From contig NC_088800.1 of the NCBI RefSeq assembly GCF_011386835.1, positions 85,128,981-85,192,980 on the forward strand: a DNA stretch of 64,000 bases, written 5' to 3'. The notes below the pieces were generated by a model. It did not search any database. It was not told the origin of the DNA and saw only the letters and a program-made list of their open reading frames with translations. A program made the position numbers and the translations under genes. This DNA is from Chrysemys picta bellii. Taxonomy: Eukaryota; Chordata; Testudines; Emydidae. This document shows, in pieces, positions 48,640-58,310 of this stretch (positions are counted from its first letter, which is position 1; each line of letters opens with the position of its first letter).

Positions 48640-48913
48640 GTAAGAGCTTCTCTGCGCTCGCTTCTTTCTAAGGGGGAAAAGTAGAGTTTAAAGGGACAGT
48701 GTCAGGAAAATGTCTGTTGTTCTGGGGGGCCTTAAGGGCCCCGGGATCATGGATCCACACAGAGCGTCCTGCTCCTTGCTGGTCCCTCTTGCTGCTGTTT
48801 GAGTTTGTGCTCCTTGCTTGGGCTGGGCAGTGAGTCTAGTCAGCTCTGTGTTACCGTCACTTCCCCTCCTGGTTTCTGTGCCCCACCTGCTGCTGGTGAA
48901 TCTGGGCCACAAC

Positions 48914-49032
48914 TAAGGTGACCAGACAGCAAGTGTGAAAAATTGGGATGGGGAGTAATCGGCACCTATATAAGACAAAAGCCCCAAATATCAGGATTGT
49001 CCCTATAAAATCAGGACATCTGGTAATCCGAG
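48914..49032. mobile_element. Short hAT-like element, relative of the 15567 element
   Basis: It reads aaggtgaccagacagcaagt, gaaaaattgggatggggagt, gccccaaatatcaggattgt and aaatcaggacatctggtaat. These are the reverse complements of the blocks in 15567-15697. The borders are blurred: gccacaac and ggcacagc match at 6 of 8 bases as a possible eroded duplication. Confidence 0.65.
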
Positions 49033-49429
49033 GCACAGCACGGCAGGAAGGGAGTCCATCATTTAAAAAAAAAAATCTCCCAGGGACATTTTAAATGATC
49101 TCCTCTATACTGCCCAGCTCCTCGGTGACCGAGCAAATCTCACCCCTCTCGCACCTCACTATTTTACGGAGCTGTTATTGAGAAGGGACGCTGTTAGCAC
49201 CTGAAAACACCCTTTATTCCTAGCGTTAGTACTAGAAATGCAGGTGATTTTAAATGGAAAGAATTTTAAAAGATCAAATGGATTCGTTTTTGGCCTCATC
49301 CTGCCTCTGTTGGAGTCAGCGAGGAAATCCAGGGTGTGGGATCAAGCCCTGTCTGCCCTTCTCCTGGGGCAAGGGACGTAGACTGGTTAGTTTCACGTTT
49401 AAGATCCTCTGCTGGTGGAAATTGGCGAG
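49033..49429. other. Rab intron sequence, no feature recognised
   Basis: Between the 48914 element and the possible LTR-like stretch at 49430 I recognised no exon, RNA gene or defined repeat. Confidence 0.35.
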
Positions 49430-49978
49430 GCTCTGTTGAAGCCCGTCAGGGTGAACTGACCCTTTAAGGGAGCTGGGGGCCAGGTTTAGCTTGTTCCTCC
49501 TGTGAAGGGAATGAGTCCTGGGGTCATGTGATGGGAACATATGACTGCTGGGGAATATAAGGGCAGCCCAGAGAGTCCAGAGAGTAGGTGAGGGACCTGC
49601 AAAGAACAGGAGTCTGTTGGGGGATAACCTTCAGCTGAGGTCCTGCTGGGTAAGAAGCCCTGGCTAGGGGGCCTGTGAGCCTGGAGGGAGGGCGCCAAGG
49701 AAGGGGCAGCCCTGATAAAGGGCTGAAAAGACTTTTGAGCCTGGCAAGAGGGCGCTGATACCCATTGTAAACTGAGAGGAGGAACTGAACCCCGGGGGAA
49801 GGCTTGGAAGGTGCTGAGTGTTTATGGTAACATACTGCCCCCAGAAGGGAAGGAGCAGTGTTGTGAAAACACCAGTTGTGGTTTGCTTGATTAGTGATTG
49901 GAAGGTAAACTGAGGCAGTGGAGAGGCCTGAAGCCAGGCCACATCAGCCCTGCTGCAAAGCCTGGAATTCTGAGCGTT
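49430..49978. other. Possible old LTR or dispersed element
   Basis: This G/A-rich stretch contains gaccctttaagggagctggg, a TATA-like ggaatataagggcagccc near 49552-49569, several 'gagcctg' repeats with agggcgc phrases (49677-49760), and a closing poly-G run at 49981-49991. The layout resembles a retroviral-type LTR with a promoter, but I see no TG..CA ends or second copy. Confidence 0.3.
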
Positions 49979-50539
49979 ATGGGGGGGGGGGTGTTGAGTT
50001 ATTTACACGCTCTGTACTCACTGCGTTTTGGTTCCTCTAAGCGGTTGTGAGAGGGAAGCCGTGGCTGGCTTTCTGTCTCAGACGCCCTCCTGCTGGCATT
50101 TATTGAACGGATCCATCAGCAATAAGCAGATCGGGTGTTTCCCAATAGGATGCGGCCACAAAGTAACCGATAGTTTGTAGAGCTGAAAGAGACTCCACCA
50201 GATGCTGGTTAAATATCTAACAAGCAGTTCGCTGCTCGCTCCGGAGCGTCTGCTGAGTCGCGGGTAGCAGAAACGCGGCATTAATCTTCTAGGACGATGG
50301 ATTGTTATCTGCCTCCGAATGCCAGGCGTCGCCCCAACGTGAGCTCTTACCTGGCTGGGGTAGTTTATGGTTTTACCGTTAAGCTCTGGTGGCTGAAATG
50401 GTCCTTGGAAAGACTCCGGTGCAGCCACCATACAAGATTTTGTCTTTTATGCTCATAACCCATCCTTTGCCAGTGGGGCTCTGCCCCAACCCGTGCTGGT
50501 AGGGGTGGGTGTTTACCAGCCCCAGTCAGTTCTCCACGC
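49979..50539. other. Rab intron sequence, no feature recognised
   Basis: After the poly-G run at 49981-49991 I recognised no exon or repeat. The 117-codon minus frame at 50078-50431 has no recognisable motif. Confidence 0.35.
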
Positions 50540-50693
50540 CTTGTGGGCAGGGCTGGTGGAACAATCTGTAGAGTTGGGGGGCTGAAAGCCATTGAATAGA
50601 ACAGTGAACACCCCATATATGATGAAAGCCAGGCATTGAGCTGCCGTTATTCCTTCAAGCTACCCCCCTAGATCCAGCACCCCTGCCTGTGGG
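50540..50693. mobile_element. Short hAT-like element with near-exact TSD
   Basis: The element (50548-50685, 138 bp) starts cagggctggtggaac and ends gatccagcacccctg. The flanking octamers cttgtggg (50540-50547) and cctgtggg (50686-50693) match at 7 of 8. Inside, gagttggggggctgaaagcc and attgaatagaacagtgaaca correspond to blocks of the 25203 element. Confidence 0.75.
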
Positions 50694-51009
50694 TCTCAGA
50701 AGCCAGATCTTGTACCAGTGACGAAGTCTCCACGGTAACTAATGGCCAATAGGGATAGAGCTGGAAGGAGCTATAATGATTTGGTATGCCCTCCCTTTGA
50801 GTGTTTCCTTTGTCAGAGCATCCCCAGCCCTCCATTAAGCAATCTCCAGGCCGACCTCTTCTCTTCCGGTTCTGCCCAGGGAGCTCCAGTTAAAGTGAAC
50901 GGGAGCTTCATAGATCTATCAAGAGAAGATGAGACACCGGTGGGTCCCTCCTGGGAAACGGTTACCGAACGGGGGGTTCCTGTAGCTCCAAGTGAAATGA
51001 GCTGTAATA
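50694..51009. other. Rab intron sequence, no feature recognised
   Basis: About 300 bp between a hAT-like element and a MIR-like scrap with no recognised exon or repeat. Confidence 0.35.
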
Positions 51010-51075
51010 ATGACAAGAGACATTTATGCGGCTCCTTTCCTTGGGGACGACCCAAAAGTGCTTGACAAACGGTAT
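51010..51075 (+). repeat. MIR/SINE-like fragment
   Basis: acatttatgcggctcctttc, cttggggacgacccaaaagt and gcttgacaaacggtatatgc resemble the block 'atagcgcctttc ... caaagcgctttacaaacggta' of old amniote SINEs. Confidence 0.45.
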
Positions 51076-51284
51076 ATGCAGGACTCTCCGGGGAGCCTGG
51101 GGAGAACGCAGCTGTTGCTCAACATTTCAGGGAAGAAATGAAGGTGAATCCCAGGTCTTTGCAGAGGGATCTAAGACAGGAAAATGGAATCACCCAAGCG
51201 GGAACTTGGGCAGTAACCTGGGCTGGCTCTCCGGCCAGAGGATGTCTTAAAAAAAAAATCGTATTTTTCACATACACCATCTCA

Positions 51285-51775
51285 GGCAGAATACTGGCTT
51301 GACATTTTTCAGTGTTTCACAGGAAAATTTCAAAATGAAACCGCTTTTGTCATTAAGAAATTTCAAAAAACTTGAAATGTTTTCCTTTTTCTTCCCAGTT
51401 CTTGTTTTCCTCTGTTGCCAGGGAATGCACTACAGGGAATGCTGGCTGGTATTTTCTTCACCCCTTTTTCCACTCTGTAACATTTCCAAAGTTGGAGAGA
51501 TCTTTGGAAAATTCGACTGGAAAATGGGAAACGTGCTGGGGGGAGGGGAGGAGGAAAGCCCTAGCTATCGCCAGCACTCGTATTGCACTGAAAGGTGAAA
51601 AACGAAAAAACAGAGAGGGGAAAACAAAAGCCTGAAACTTCCAAAGTTTTTTTAAATAATGAAACAAAAATTTCAATTCCAAACTATGTTTAATTTCAAA
51701 GTTTCCCTTTGAAATCTCCAAAAAGGCTGATTTTCAATGAAACCTCGTTTTTCCGTGGAAAACTTTGGCCACCTC
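51285..51775. other. A/T-rich stretch with recurrent gaaattt / aaatttc words
   Basis: Words such as gaaaatttcaaaatgaaacc (51321-51340), aagaaatttcaaaaaacttg (51355-51374), aaacttccaaag, aaaaatttcaattccaaact and tttcaaagtttccctttgaa recur through the stretch. It ends at ggaaaactttggccacctct. It is probably a dispersed element, but I could not see matching ends. Confidence 0.4.
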
Positions 51776-51877
51776 TAACCACAAATAGTTACGGCCCTGA
51801 GCTGTGTGCAAAAGGTAAGAGGCCAAGCCCCCAACAGCGCTGTACTGCGGCAATGGCTCAGGACCAACTGGGGGCAA

Positions 51878-52590
51878 AAATTCCTAGATTCTCAAGCCAG
51901 AAGGGACCATTATGATCCTCTAATCTGACTCCTGGGTAGCACAGGCCAGAGACCTGCTGCCCCAAAATAATTCCTAGAGCAGATCTGATAGAAAAACATC
52001 GAATCTTGGTTTCAAAATTGTCAGTGATTGAGAATCCACCACAACCCTGGGTAAATTGTTCCGGTGGTTAATTACTCTCACTGTTAAACATTTATGCCTT
52101 ATTTCCAATCTGCATTTGTGTATCTTCAGCTTGCAGTCCTTACATCATGTTAGACCTTTCCCTGCTAGACTGAAGAGCCCAGTATTAAATGTGTGTTCCC
52201 CATGTAGGTACTTATAGACTGTGATCAATTACCCCTGAACCTTCTCTTTGTTAAACGAGATCAGTTGGGCCCCTGGAGTCTATCACTATAAGACATGTTT
52301 TCTAATTATTCTCATGACTGTCTCTGAGCCCTCTCCAATTCATCAACCTCCTTCTTGAATTGTGGGCACCAGACCTAGACACAGGATTCCAGCAGCAGTC
52401 GCCCCAGTGCCAAATGCAGAAGTAAAATAACCTCTCTGCTCCGACTCGAGAGTCCCCTGTCGATGCATCCCAGGACCACGTTCGCTCTTTTGGCCACAGC
52501 ATCACACTGGGGCCCCGTGATCAGCTGATTATCCACCACAACTCCCAAAACTTTCGTGCAGCAACACTTATTTACTGAGCCACCAACACC
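51878..52590 (-). mobile_element. CR1 LINE 3' part, about 0.7 kb
   Basis: The plus strand opens with attcctagattctcaagcca and gaagggaccattatgatcct, the reverse of a CR1 3' end. It continues with ttgagaatccaccacaaccc, ttaattactctcactgttaa, ccccatgtaggtacttatag, and then the coding part ending in phrases like tggggccccgtgatcagctg and atccaccacaactcccaaaa. It is the longer relative of the 38496 copy and is 5' truncated. The minus frames over it are broken. Confidence 0.9.
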
Positions 52591-53211
52591 ATTTCCTACG
52601 GTTCCTGCTGCTTTCCTTGCGGGTCTTCCACCCACATTCTGAACAGGGCTGACTGCTTGGGTTGTGAGAGCAGCCCAGTTCACATCCCCAAGCCAGTGTC
52701 CCCGCAGGCTGTGTGCTTAGCGTTAGCTCCGTGTCTCTGGCTGTTAGGTGGTATCTCAGGCGTGCTTTCTTTGGCGGAAAAGCCAGCTGGCTTTAAGTGC
52801 ATTGATCACAGCAAACTGGAACTCTTCCTTTGCAACCCAGTGATATTTGCAGACGCTTTTCTTCTGTGAAATGAAGATTAACCTTCCCCCACCCCGAGCA
52901 ATCCATCTGACTTCTAAACAGCCCACATTTAGTCAGCTCCTCTCTCCTGTTCGACAGAATGAGAGTACTCTCGGGGGACTCATGTGCAGAGGGCCCCAGG
53001 CTGGTGAAAGGGCAAGGAGCACATGTAGCCAATGGAAGGCCTGCAAAGATCACGGTGCATTGCAAGGAACATGCCGAGCTAATATCCCAGGCACCGTCCT
53101 TGCTTTGGCATATCCTGTACCTGTGGTTCTGGGGCTTTGCTGGCATGCGGGTGGTCTTTTCTTGCCAAAACTCCCCATCAGCCTGTGTCTTGAGTAAGGA
53201 TTTGGCTTTTG
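52591..53211. other. Rab intron sequence, no further feature recognised
   Basis: Unassigned sequence between the CR1 and the 53220 element. A 195-codon plus frame (52959-53546) starts here and runs through the GC-rich element; I take it as fortuitous. Confidence 0.4.
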
Positions 53212-53523
53212 GGTGTCACCAGGAGCGGCGCCAGGGTTTTTGGCGCCCTAGGCGGAGGTCCTCTGCACTCCCGGTCGTCATCAGCAATTCTGCGGTGGGG
53301 GGGTCCTTCCGCGCTCCCGGTGTTCGGGGCACTTCGGCGGTGGGTCCCAGAGCGACTGAAGGACCCGCCGCAGAATTGCCGCCGAAGACCCGGAGCGCGG
53401 AAGGACCCCCCGCCGCCGAATTGCCGCCAAGGGCAGCAAAATGCTGCCCCCCCTCCCCCAAATCCTGGCGCCCTAGGCGACTGCCTAGGTCACCTAAATG
53501 GAAGCGCCGGCCCCGGGTGTCAC
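53212..53523. mobile_element. Non-autonomous hAT element (CAGGRSCGGCGC type) with TSD
   Basis: The element (53220-53515, 296 bp) starts caggagcggcgccagggttt; its right end, read in reverse, is cggggccggcgcttcc. An exact 8-bp duplication ggtgtcac lies at 53212-53219 and 53516-53523. The subterminal words ggcgccctaggcgg and ctggcgccctaggcgactgc form a second inverted pair. The GC-rich interior repeats gaattgccgccgaag-like words on both strands. It is related at the tips to the 16801 and 34789 elements. Confidence 0.85.
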
Positions 53524-55669
53524 TATTTCACGGTGCAGCCGGGTAAGGGATAATGTTCTAGCTGCTTTGCTCTGATGATAGCCAGTGTGGTAGGAGAACA
53601 TTTGCTGTTACTTGGTGTGAAATTCGGAATCCTGAGTTAGTGACTTACCTAGGGGTTTTATTCCTTTATTCCAATCTACTGTAGCTATTTTGTGCTCAGT
53701 CACAGAACTAGAGCATAGACCTTTAGAGGAACTGGGACGTAATTCTGTTCTGTAAAGCTTTGGCTCCCTGAACAGTCTCAAGCCAATATTAGATGTACCC
53801 ATGAACGATGCTGGAGAAAGGAATGGCAGCTCACCTTCCTTTCAGAGAATTGATTTCTTGGGAAAGATATGGTGTCCTTTGTATGTCGGGCAGGTTGTAC
53901 TTGGGTACTGTGTATGTTTGTTAGAGAGGATGCTTCCCAGCAGGTTCCCGGCCCTGTAGTCAGAGCATTAAAGTGTACAGTAGAGATGTATCTGAACCAA
54001 ACCCTGCATCCAAGCAGTCCTGGACTTTGGTGAAGTTGGGATCTTCATCCCGACTCTGGCCCCAGAGTGTTGATTCTAAGTGCACCATCTGCAGCATCTG
54101 TAGATGTGGTCGAGCAGGGGCAGCAAGGGGCCGACTGGCTGACGACTAGCCCTAAAACTAACCTTCTCGTACATCCCCTTGTTTGGGTCCCAGGGAGGAC
54201 TGGGGAACTGGGGGCGTGAGGGGAGTGGTGGAGAGGCAGGGTTTGAGTTTCCCTTTTCAGGGGGCATGGGAGAGTTTTCTTGTTTCTCTCCGAGAGGGAA
54301 TGGAGTAGCACACCGCAATAGAGAACAGGGACGGGGGAGTGTCAGGGCGGGTCCCCCCGCCCCAGGCTGGCCTCTGATGTATTTTTTTAGCTGCGAGGCT
54401 GAAGTTAAAATGCAAACGCAAGTGGAACTCTGGAGGTTGCGTTTTAATTCCGTATTCCTTTAAAGACAGAACATGTCACTAAGCCAGGCACTCGGCACGC
54501 CCTCCGCAGGGAGGGGCGTGGATTTACCTGAAAGGCCTCAATCCTGCACCAGCCAAAGCTCTCCTGCCTGAAATGGGAGTTGGAGCCGGCCCCTAGAGCG
54601 TGTGAAGGTTGCTGAATTGAGACCCCTGGCAGCTGAATTCTCTGCCTGCAGATGCAGCAGCTGTGTAAGACTCTCCCACACTGCACTCCCCTTGTACCCC
54701 CACGTGACCCTGGAGGGGGCCCCATCTGAGAGGACAATCTCCATCTCCAAGGCCTGTAGGTCCATGGGACCTCTTGCTGAGTTCCCCTTCAAGGGACCAG
54801 TTGTTGCCAACTGTGATGTGCAAACTTAAGCCACTGAACAGCCATTAGTTAGGGATGGGTTTTGGTTATTCGCCACCAACCTGGCCAGGATTCAAACCGG
54901 TATTTAGCAATTAAGGACTCACTATCACATTCTCATTCTCCCCTGTCATCTAGCCCTCTGTCGTCTTTGGCACACTGAGGCACCAAGCCCCCGGATGGAC
55001 AGCACACGCCTGTTGTTCTGGCAGGCGCATTGCGCTGGAGCGGGCTTGTCCATCAGGGTCTCCCCCGGGGGGGTTGTAGTAGTTTGGCCCCTGCTGTTTT
55101 TCCCCTTGTGTTGTGCATTCTTCCAGTTAGTTCCTGTGATAAATGACAGAGGGAGATGGCCCTTCTGCCCCCAGCATGAGCTGTTCCTGTAAGATTTTCC
55201 CTGAGTGACAGAGGAGCACCCTGGGAAGAGGTTACAGACTAGGCGAGAGAGGCACTTGCGTAAACCACTGCGATAATGCTCAGGACGCTTGGCTCCTGAA
55301 TGAGATGCATGGGAAGTTCCCGTTCTTGCCCTGTGTCATTTAAAACTGAATAATACCTATAGAGAGGGCCTGATTATCATTAATCCGAAGGCCTCTTGGC
55401 CCCTGTCGGGCAGTCAGGAAGGAGTACACGTGAGAATCAGGCCCGAGGTGCTGTAGACCAGTCTGTGAAGGTGCTATGCAGATGGGTCATCTCTGTTCAG
55501 CGTCCTTGCCAAGACTTTGGTCATTTCTTTCTGGACTCTGAATTTCCTGGACCGTAGGCACATTCCTGTGCCCCGCACAATGGGGCCTTAGGTGCTACTT
55601 CATTGTCAATGACAATTATCTAAAATTGTCAGTTGCTTTCCCAGTCCCCAGCTGCCGCCCCCACCAGCA
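53524..55669. other. Rab intron sequence, no gene seen
   Basis: No exon was recognised, and the flanking Rab exons join without needing one. A weak SINE-tail phrase is at 55560-55610. GC-rich frames at 54179-54463 and 54444-54829 show no domain. Confidence 0.4.
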
Positions 55670-55805
55670 AGGCGGGAGCTTGCATCCTGCGCCTGAGGTG
55701 TCAATGTCTCCTTAAAAGGACAGGCTGCGTCTTCAGTGTCTCCCCCACGCAGTGTCCTTTTAAGGAGACATTGACACCTCAGGCGCAGGATGCAAGCTCC
55801 CGCCT
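55670..55805. repeat. Perfect 53-bp inverted repeat with 30-nt loop
   Basis: The left arm 55670-55722 and right arm 55753-55805 are exact reverse complements over 53 bases (left arm begins aggcgggagcttgcatcctg, right arm ends with its complement). The loop 55723-55752 contains a further 6-bp stem, ctgcgt (55725-55730) with acgcag (55747-55752), separated from the main stem by a 2-base bulge. Transcribed within the Rab pre-mRNA it would form a very stable hairpin. No flanking target duplication is visible. Confidence 0.95.
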
Positions 55806-56042
55806 GGCAGGGAGAGTTCAGAATGCTGCTTGTCCTCTGGGTCTCTCAGCTCTCTGGAGACCGGTGCAATTCCCATGCAAGTTTTGCATAGCTGAGAAGG
55901 TTCCTCCTATGGATTTAAATTTACAAAAAGAAGACTGTTCTATGGAGGGTGCCTTCATGATTTCCTAACCCACTGTGAGAGATACCAATGACTTCAGTAA
56001 AACACATAATACAAGTACAAAGCTTTTGCTTCTTTGAATGAA
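55806..56042. other. Rab intron sequence, no feature recognised
   Basis: This short stretch separates the hairpin from the CR1 that follows and shows no exon or repeat. Confidence 0.4.
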
Positions 56043-56960
56043 CCTAAGAATGTAAGAACGGGCATACTGGGTCAGACCAATGGTCCATCTAGCCCAGTGT
56101 CCTATCTTCCGACAGTGGCCAGTGCCAGGTGCTTCAGAGGGAATGAACAGAACAGGGCAATTATCAAGTGATCCATCCCCTGTTGTCCAGTCCCAGTTTG
56201 TGGCAGTCAGAGGTTTAGGGATACGCAGAGCATGGGGTCGCCATGCCCTGACCATCTTGGCTAATAGCCATTAAGGGACCCATCCTCCATGAACGTATCT
56301 AATTCTTTTTTGAACCCAGTTATACTTTTGGCCTTTACAACATCCCCTGGCAATAAGTTCCAGATTGACTGTGTGCGGTGTGAGGAAGTACTTCCTTTTG
56401 TTTGTTTTAAACCTGCTGCCTGTTTGTTTCATTGGGTGACCCCTAGTTCTTGTGTTATGTGAAGGGGTAAATAACACTTCCTGATTTGTTTTCTCCACAC
56501 CAGTCATGATTTTACAGACCTCTTTCATATCCCCCTTAGCTGTTTGTTTTCTGATCCGTCCCAGTCTTTTTAATCTCTCCTTACGTGGAAGCTGTTCCGT
56601 CCCCTTAATCAATTTTGTTGCAGTTCTCTTTACTTTTTCCAGTTCTAATATAGATATATTTAGCTGGAGTGACCAGAACTGCACGCAGGATTAGATGTGT
56701 GGGCATGCTGTGGATTTAAATAGTGGCATTATGATATTTTGTCTTATTATCGATCCCTTTCTTAATGGTTCCCAACATTCTGCTCACTCCTGACTGCTGC
56801 TGAACAGATGGTTCCAGAGAGCTATCCACGATGGCTCCAAGATCTTTCTTGAGTGATAACAGCTAACTATAGACCCATTATTTTGCATGTACAGTTGGCT
56901 TATGTTTTCTAGTGTGCGTAACTTTGAATTTCTCAGCATTCAGTTTCATCGCCCTGAAAA
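56043..56960 (-). mobile_element. CR1 LINE 3' part, about 0.9 kb, with ORF2 remnant
   Basis: The plus strand starts cctaagaatgtaagaacggg and catactgggtcagaccaatg, the reverse of a CR1 3' end of the 'ccattcttacat' subfamily. The minus frame at 56271-56684 (137 codons) reads [15 protein letters not shown], then [20 protein letters not shown] and [15 protein letters not shown], the CR1 ORF2 C-terminal region. It is 5' truncated. Its edge lies about 90 bp before the Rab exon at 57053. Confidence 0.93.
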
Positions 56961-57052
56961 CATCTTGCTGTAAAAAGCAAAACAAACAAAAACCCTTTGA
57001 CCATTCAGCAAGCAATTACCTGCATTAACTGTGTCTTTTCCTCTCTCCACAG

Positions 57053-57105
57053 CTTTGTTACTGCTGTACGATGTTACAAACAGAGCATCATTTGACAACA
57101 TCCAA
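57053..57105 (+). CDS. RAB26: RAB26-like Rab GTPase, internal exon (RabF4, LLYDVTN)
   Basis: This 53-bp exon completes the split Ala codon (G from the previous exon plus CT) and reads ALLLLYDVTNRASFDNIQ, ending in phase 0 at the donor gtaagt. The acceptor is preceded by a strong pyrimidine tract and ends ccacag. LLLLYDVTN is the RabF4 strand, and SFDNIQ begins the helix that continues as AWLTEI in RAB26 and RAB37. DVTN with ASFDNIQ favours RAB26; RAB37 has DITN with SSFDNIR. The upstream intron is 8413 bp and is filled with CR1, hAT and SINE fragments; a CR1 ends about 90 bp before the acceptor. The next exon (AWLTEIHEY, then the NKxD guanine-specificity motif) was not seen in the remaining 6.9 kb, so the C terminus with its prenylated cysteines lies outside or was missed. 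Confidence 0.95.
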
Positions 57106-58147
57106 GTAAGTTGGACACGGTCAGGTCCCAGCGGGAACGTGCTGAGAGTTTAAGGCAAATACTTTGTGTTCCTTGAGTTGTTTGCAGATTGGTTGGTTGG
57201 TGTTGATGGCATCCTAGAATTGTTTTGCAGTGTTTATAAGATCCTATTGGCTGGTCTGTTCTGCCTCATCTTCAGAGCAGGGTTGGTGCACCAGGTCCCG
57301 TAAACCAGGACAACTCTCACCTCCCTGCAGCTCACACTAAAAAGTTCAGTGCAAACCTTTCCGAAGACTGATTAATTCTTTTCAGCCGTTGTTATTTTGG
57401 CTGCTGCCTCAGCCTTTCAGGGCTCCAGTCTGGCATGGCAGGGCGAAGTCTGGAATACCCGGGCACAGGCAGCTATCATGCCAGACTGGAAGTAGGAAGT
57501 TCTGGAGGTCTCACAAGACCCGGTTTTGGCAAGATCTGTAGCCTGTTTTTGCAGACCCAAGAGACTTCAAGAATTAGAAGACACTTGAGCAAAAGCTCGA
57601 GTTTTGCATGCTCCTCTGTACTGCCAAGCCTTTTGATGCCTTCCTGCTATCTGTGAGTGACCGACTCGGTCTTGAGTTCTGAGCAAGGGCTTGTTCTGCT
57701 CTCTGCACTCTTGTTCCCAGGTTGCATTCAGAGGCAAGTGCACTTACAGAATAAATGACTGTGAACAATTAGGACCTTGCGAGACACGGAGATTTCTGTG
57801 TAACGCTATGGAGCTTGAAAAAGAAATAATCGCAGTCTGGTTACCAGGAGATTGATTCTGTTGACACCAAAAGACTCGCTAGAGTATTGACACTTGCTGC
57901 TGGGTAATGGGAGCAGCAGGGGAGAATGTCTTTTCCATTCAGATACAGGAGTCTGATGAGAAGGGGTGTATATCTAGCTATCTCCCTAAGAACACTGCAT
58001 GCCTCTTCTCCGGAGAACTGGCCCTTGCAATCGATGCAAGTAACTTGCATGCCGATACAGTACTGGGTATGATGATCCGCATCCCCAATCCTGCTCATTA
58101 CTGCCCTACTGTCGATCCCTCCCGCTCTTATTTTTACTGATATTATC
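57106..58147. other. 3' intron or flank of the Rab gene, no exon seen
   Basis: The donor gtaagt opens an intron whose end I did not find. No defined repeat was recognised in this stretch. Confidence 0.4.
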
Positions 58148-58310
58148 ATAGCACCCAGGAGCTCTAGTCACGGACCGGGTGAGGACCCCATTGTACTAAC
58201 ACACAACAGAACGACAGTCCCTGCACAAAGAACTTCCAATCTAAGTGTAAGACACAAGATACCAGATGGAGGAAAACCGACCAACAAGGGAGTGCACAGA
58301 AACAACGAGG
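58148..58310 (+). repeat. Ancient dispersed repeat, further copy
   Basis: agcacccaggagctctagtc, acgacagtccctgcacaaag, aacttccaatctaagtgtaa and gacacaagataccagatgga follow the same order as the copies at 11150 and 12430, and this copy is the clearest. Confidence 0.65.

Noticed and set aside
52959..53546. 195-codon plus-strand open frame rich in Pro, Arg and Ala
   Set aside because: About half of it is the GC-rich hAT element at 53220-53515, whose repeated words keep several frames open on both strands.
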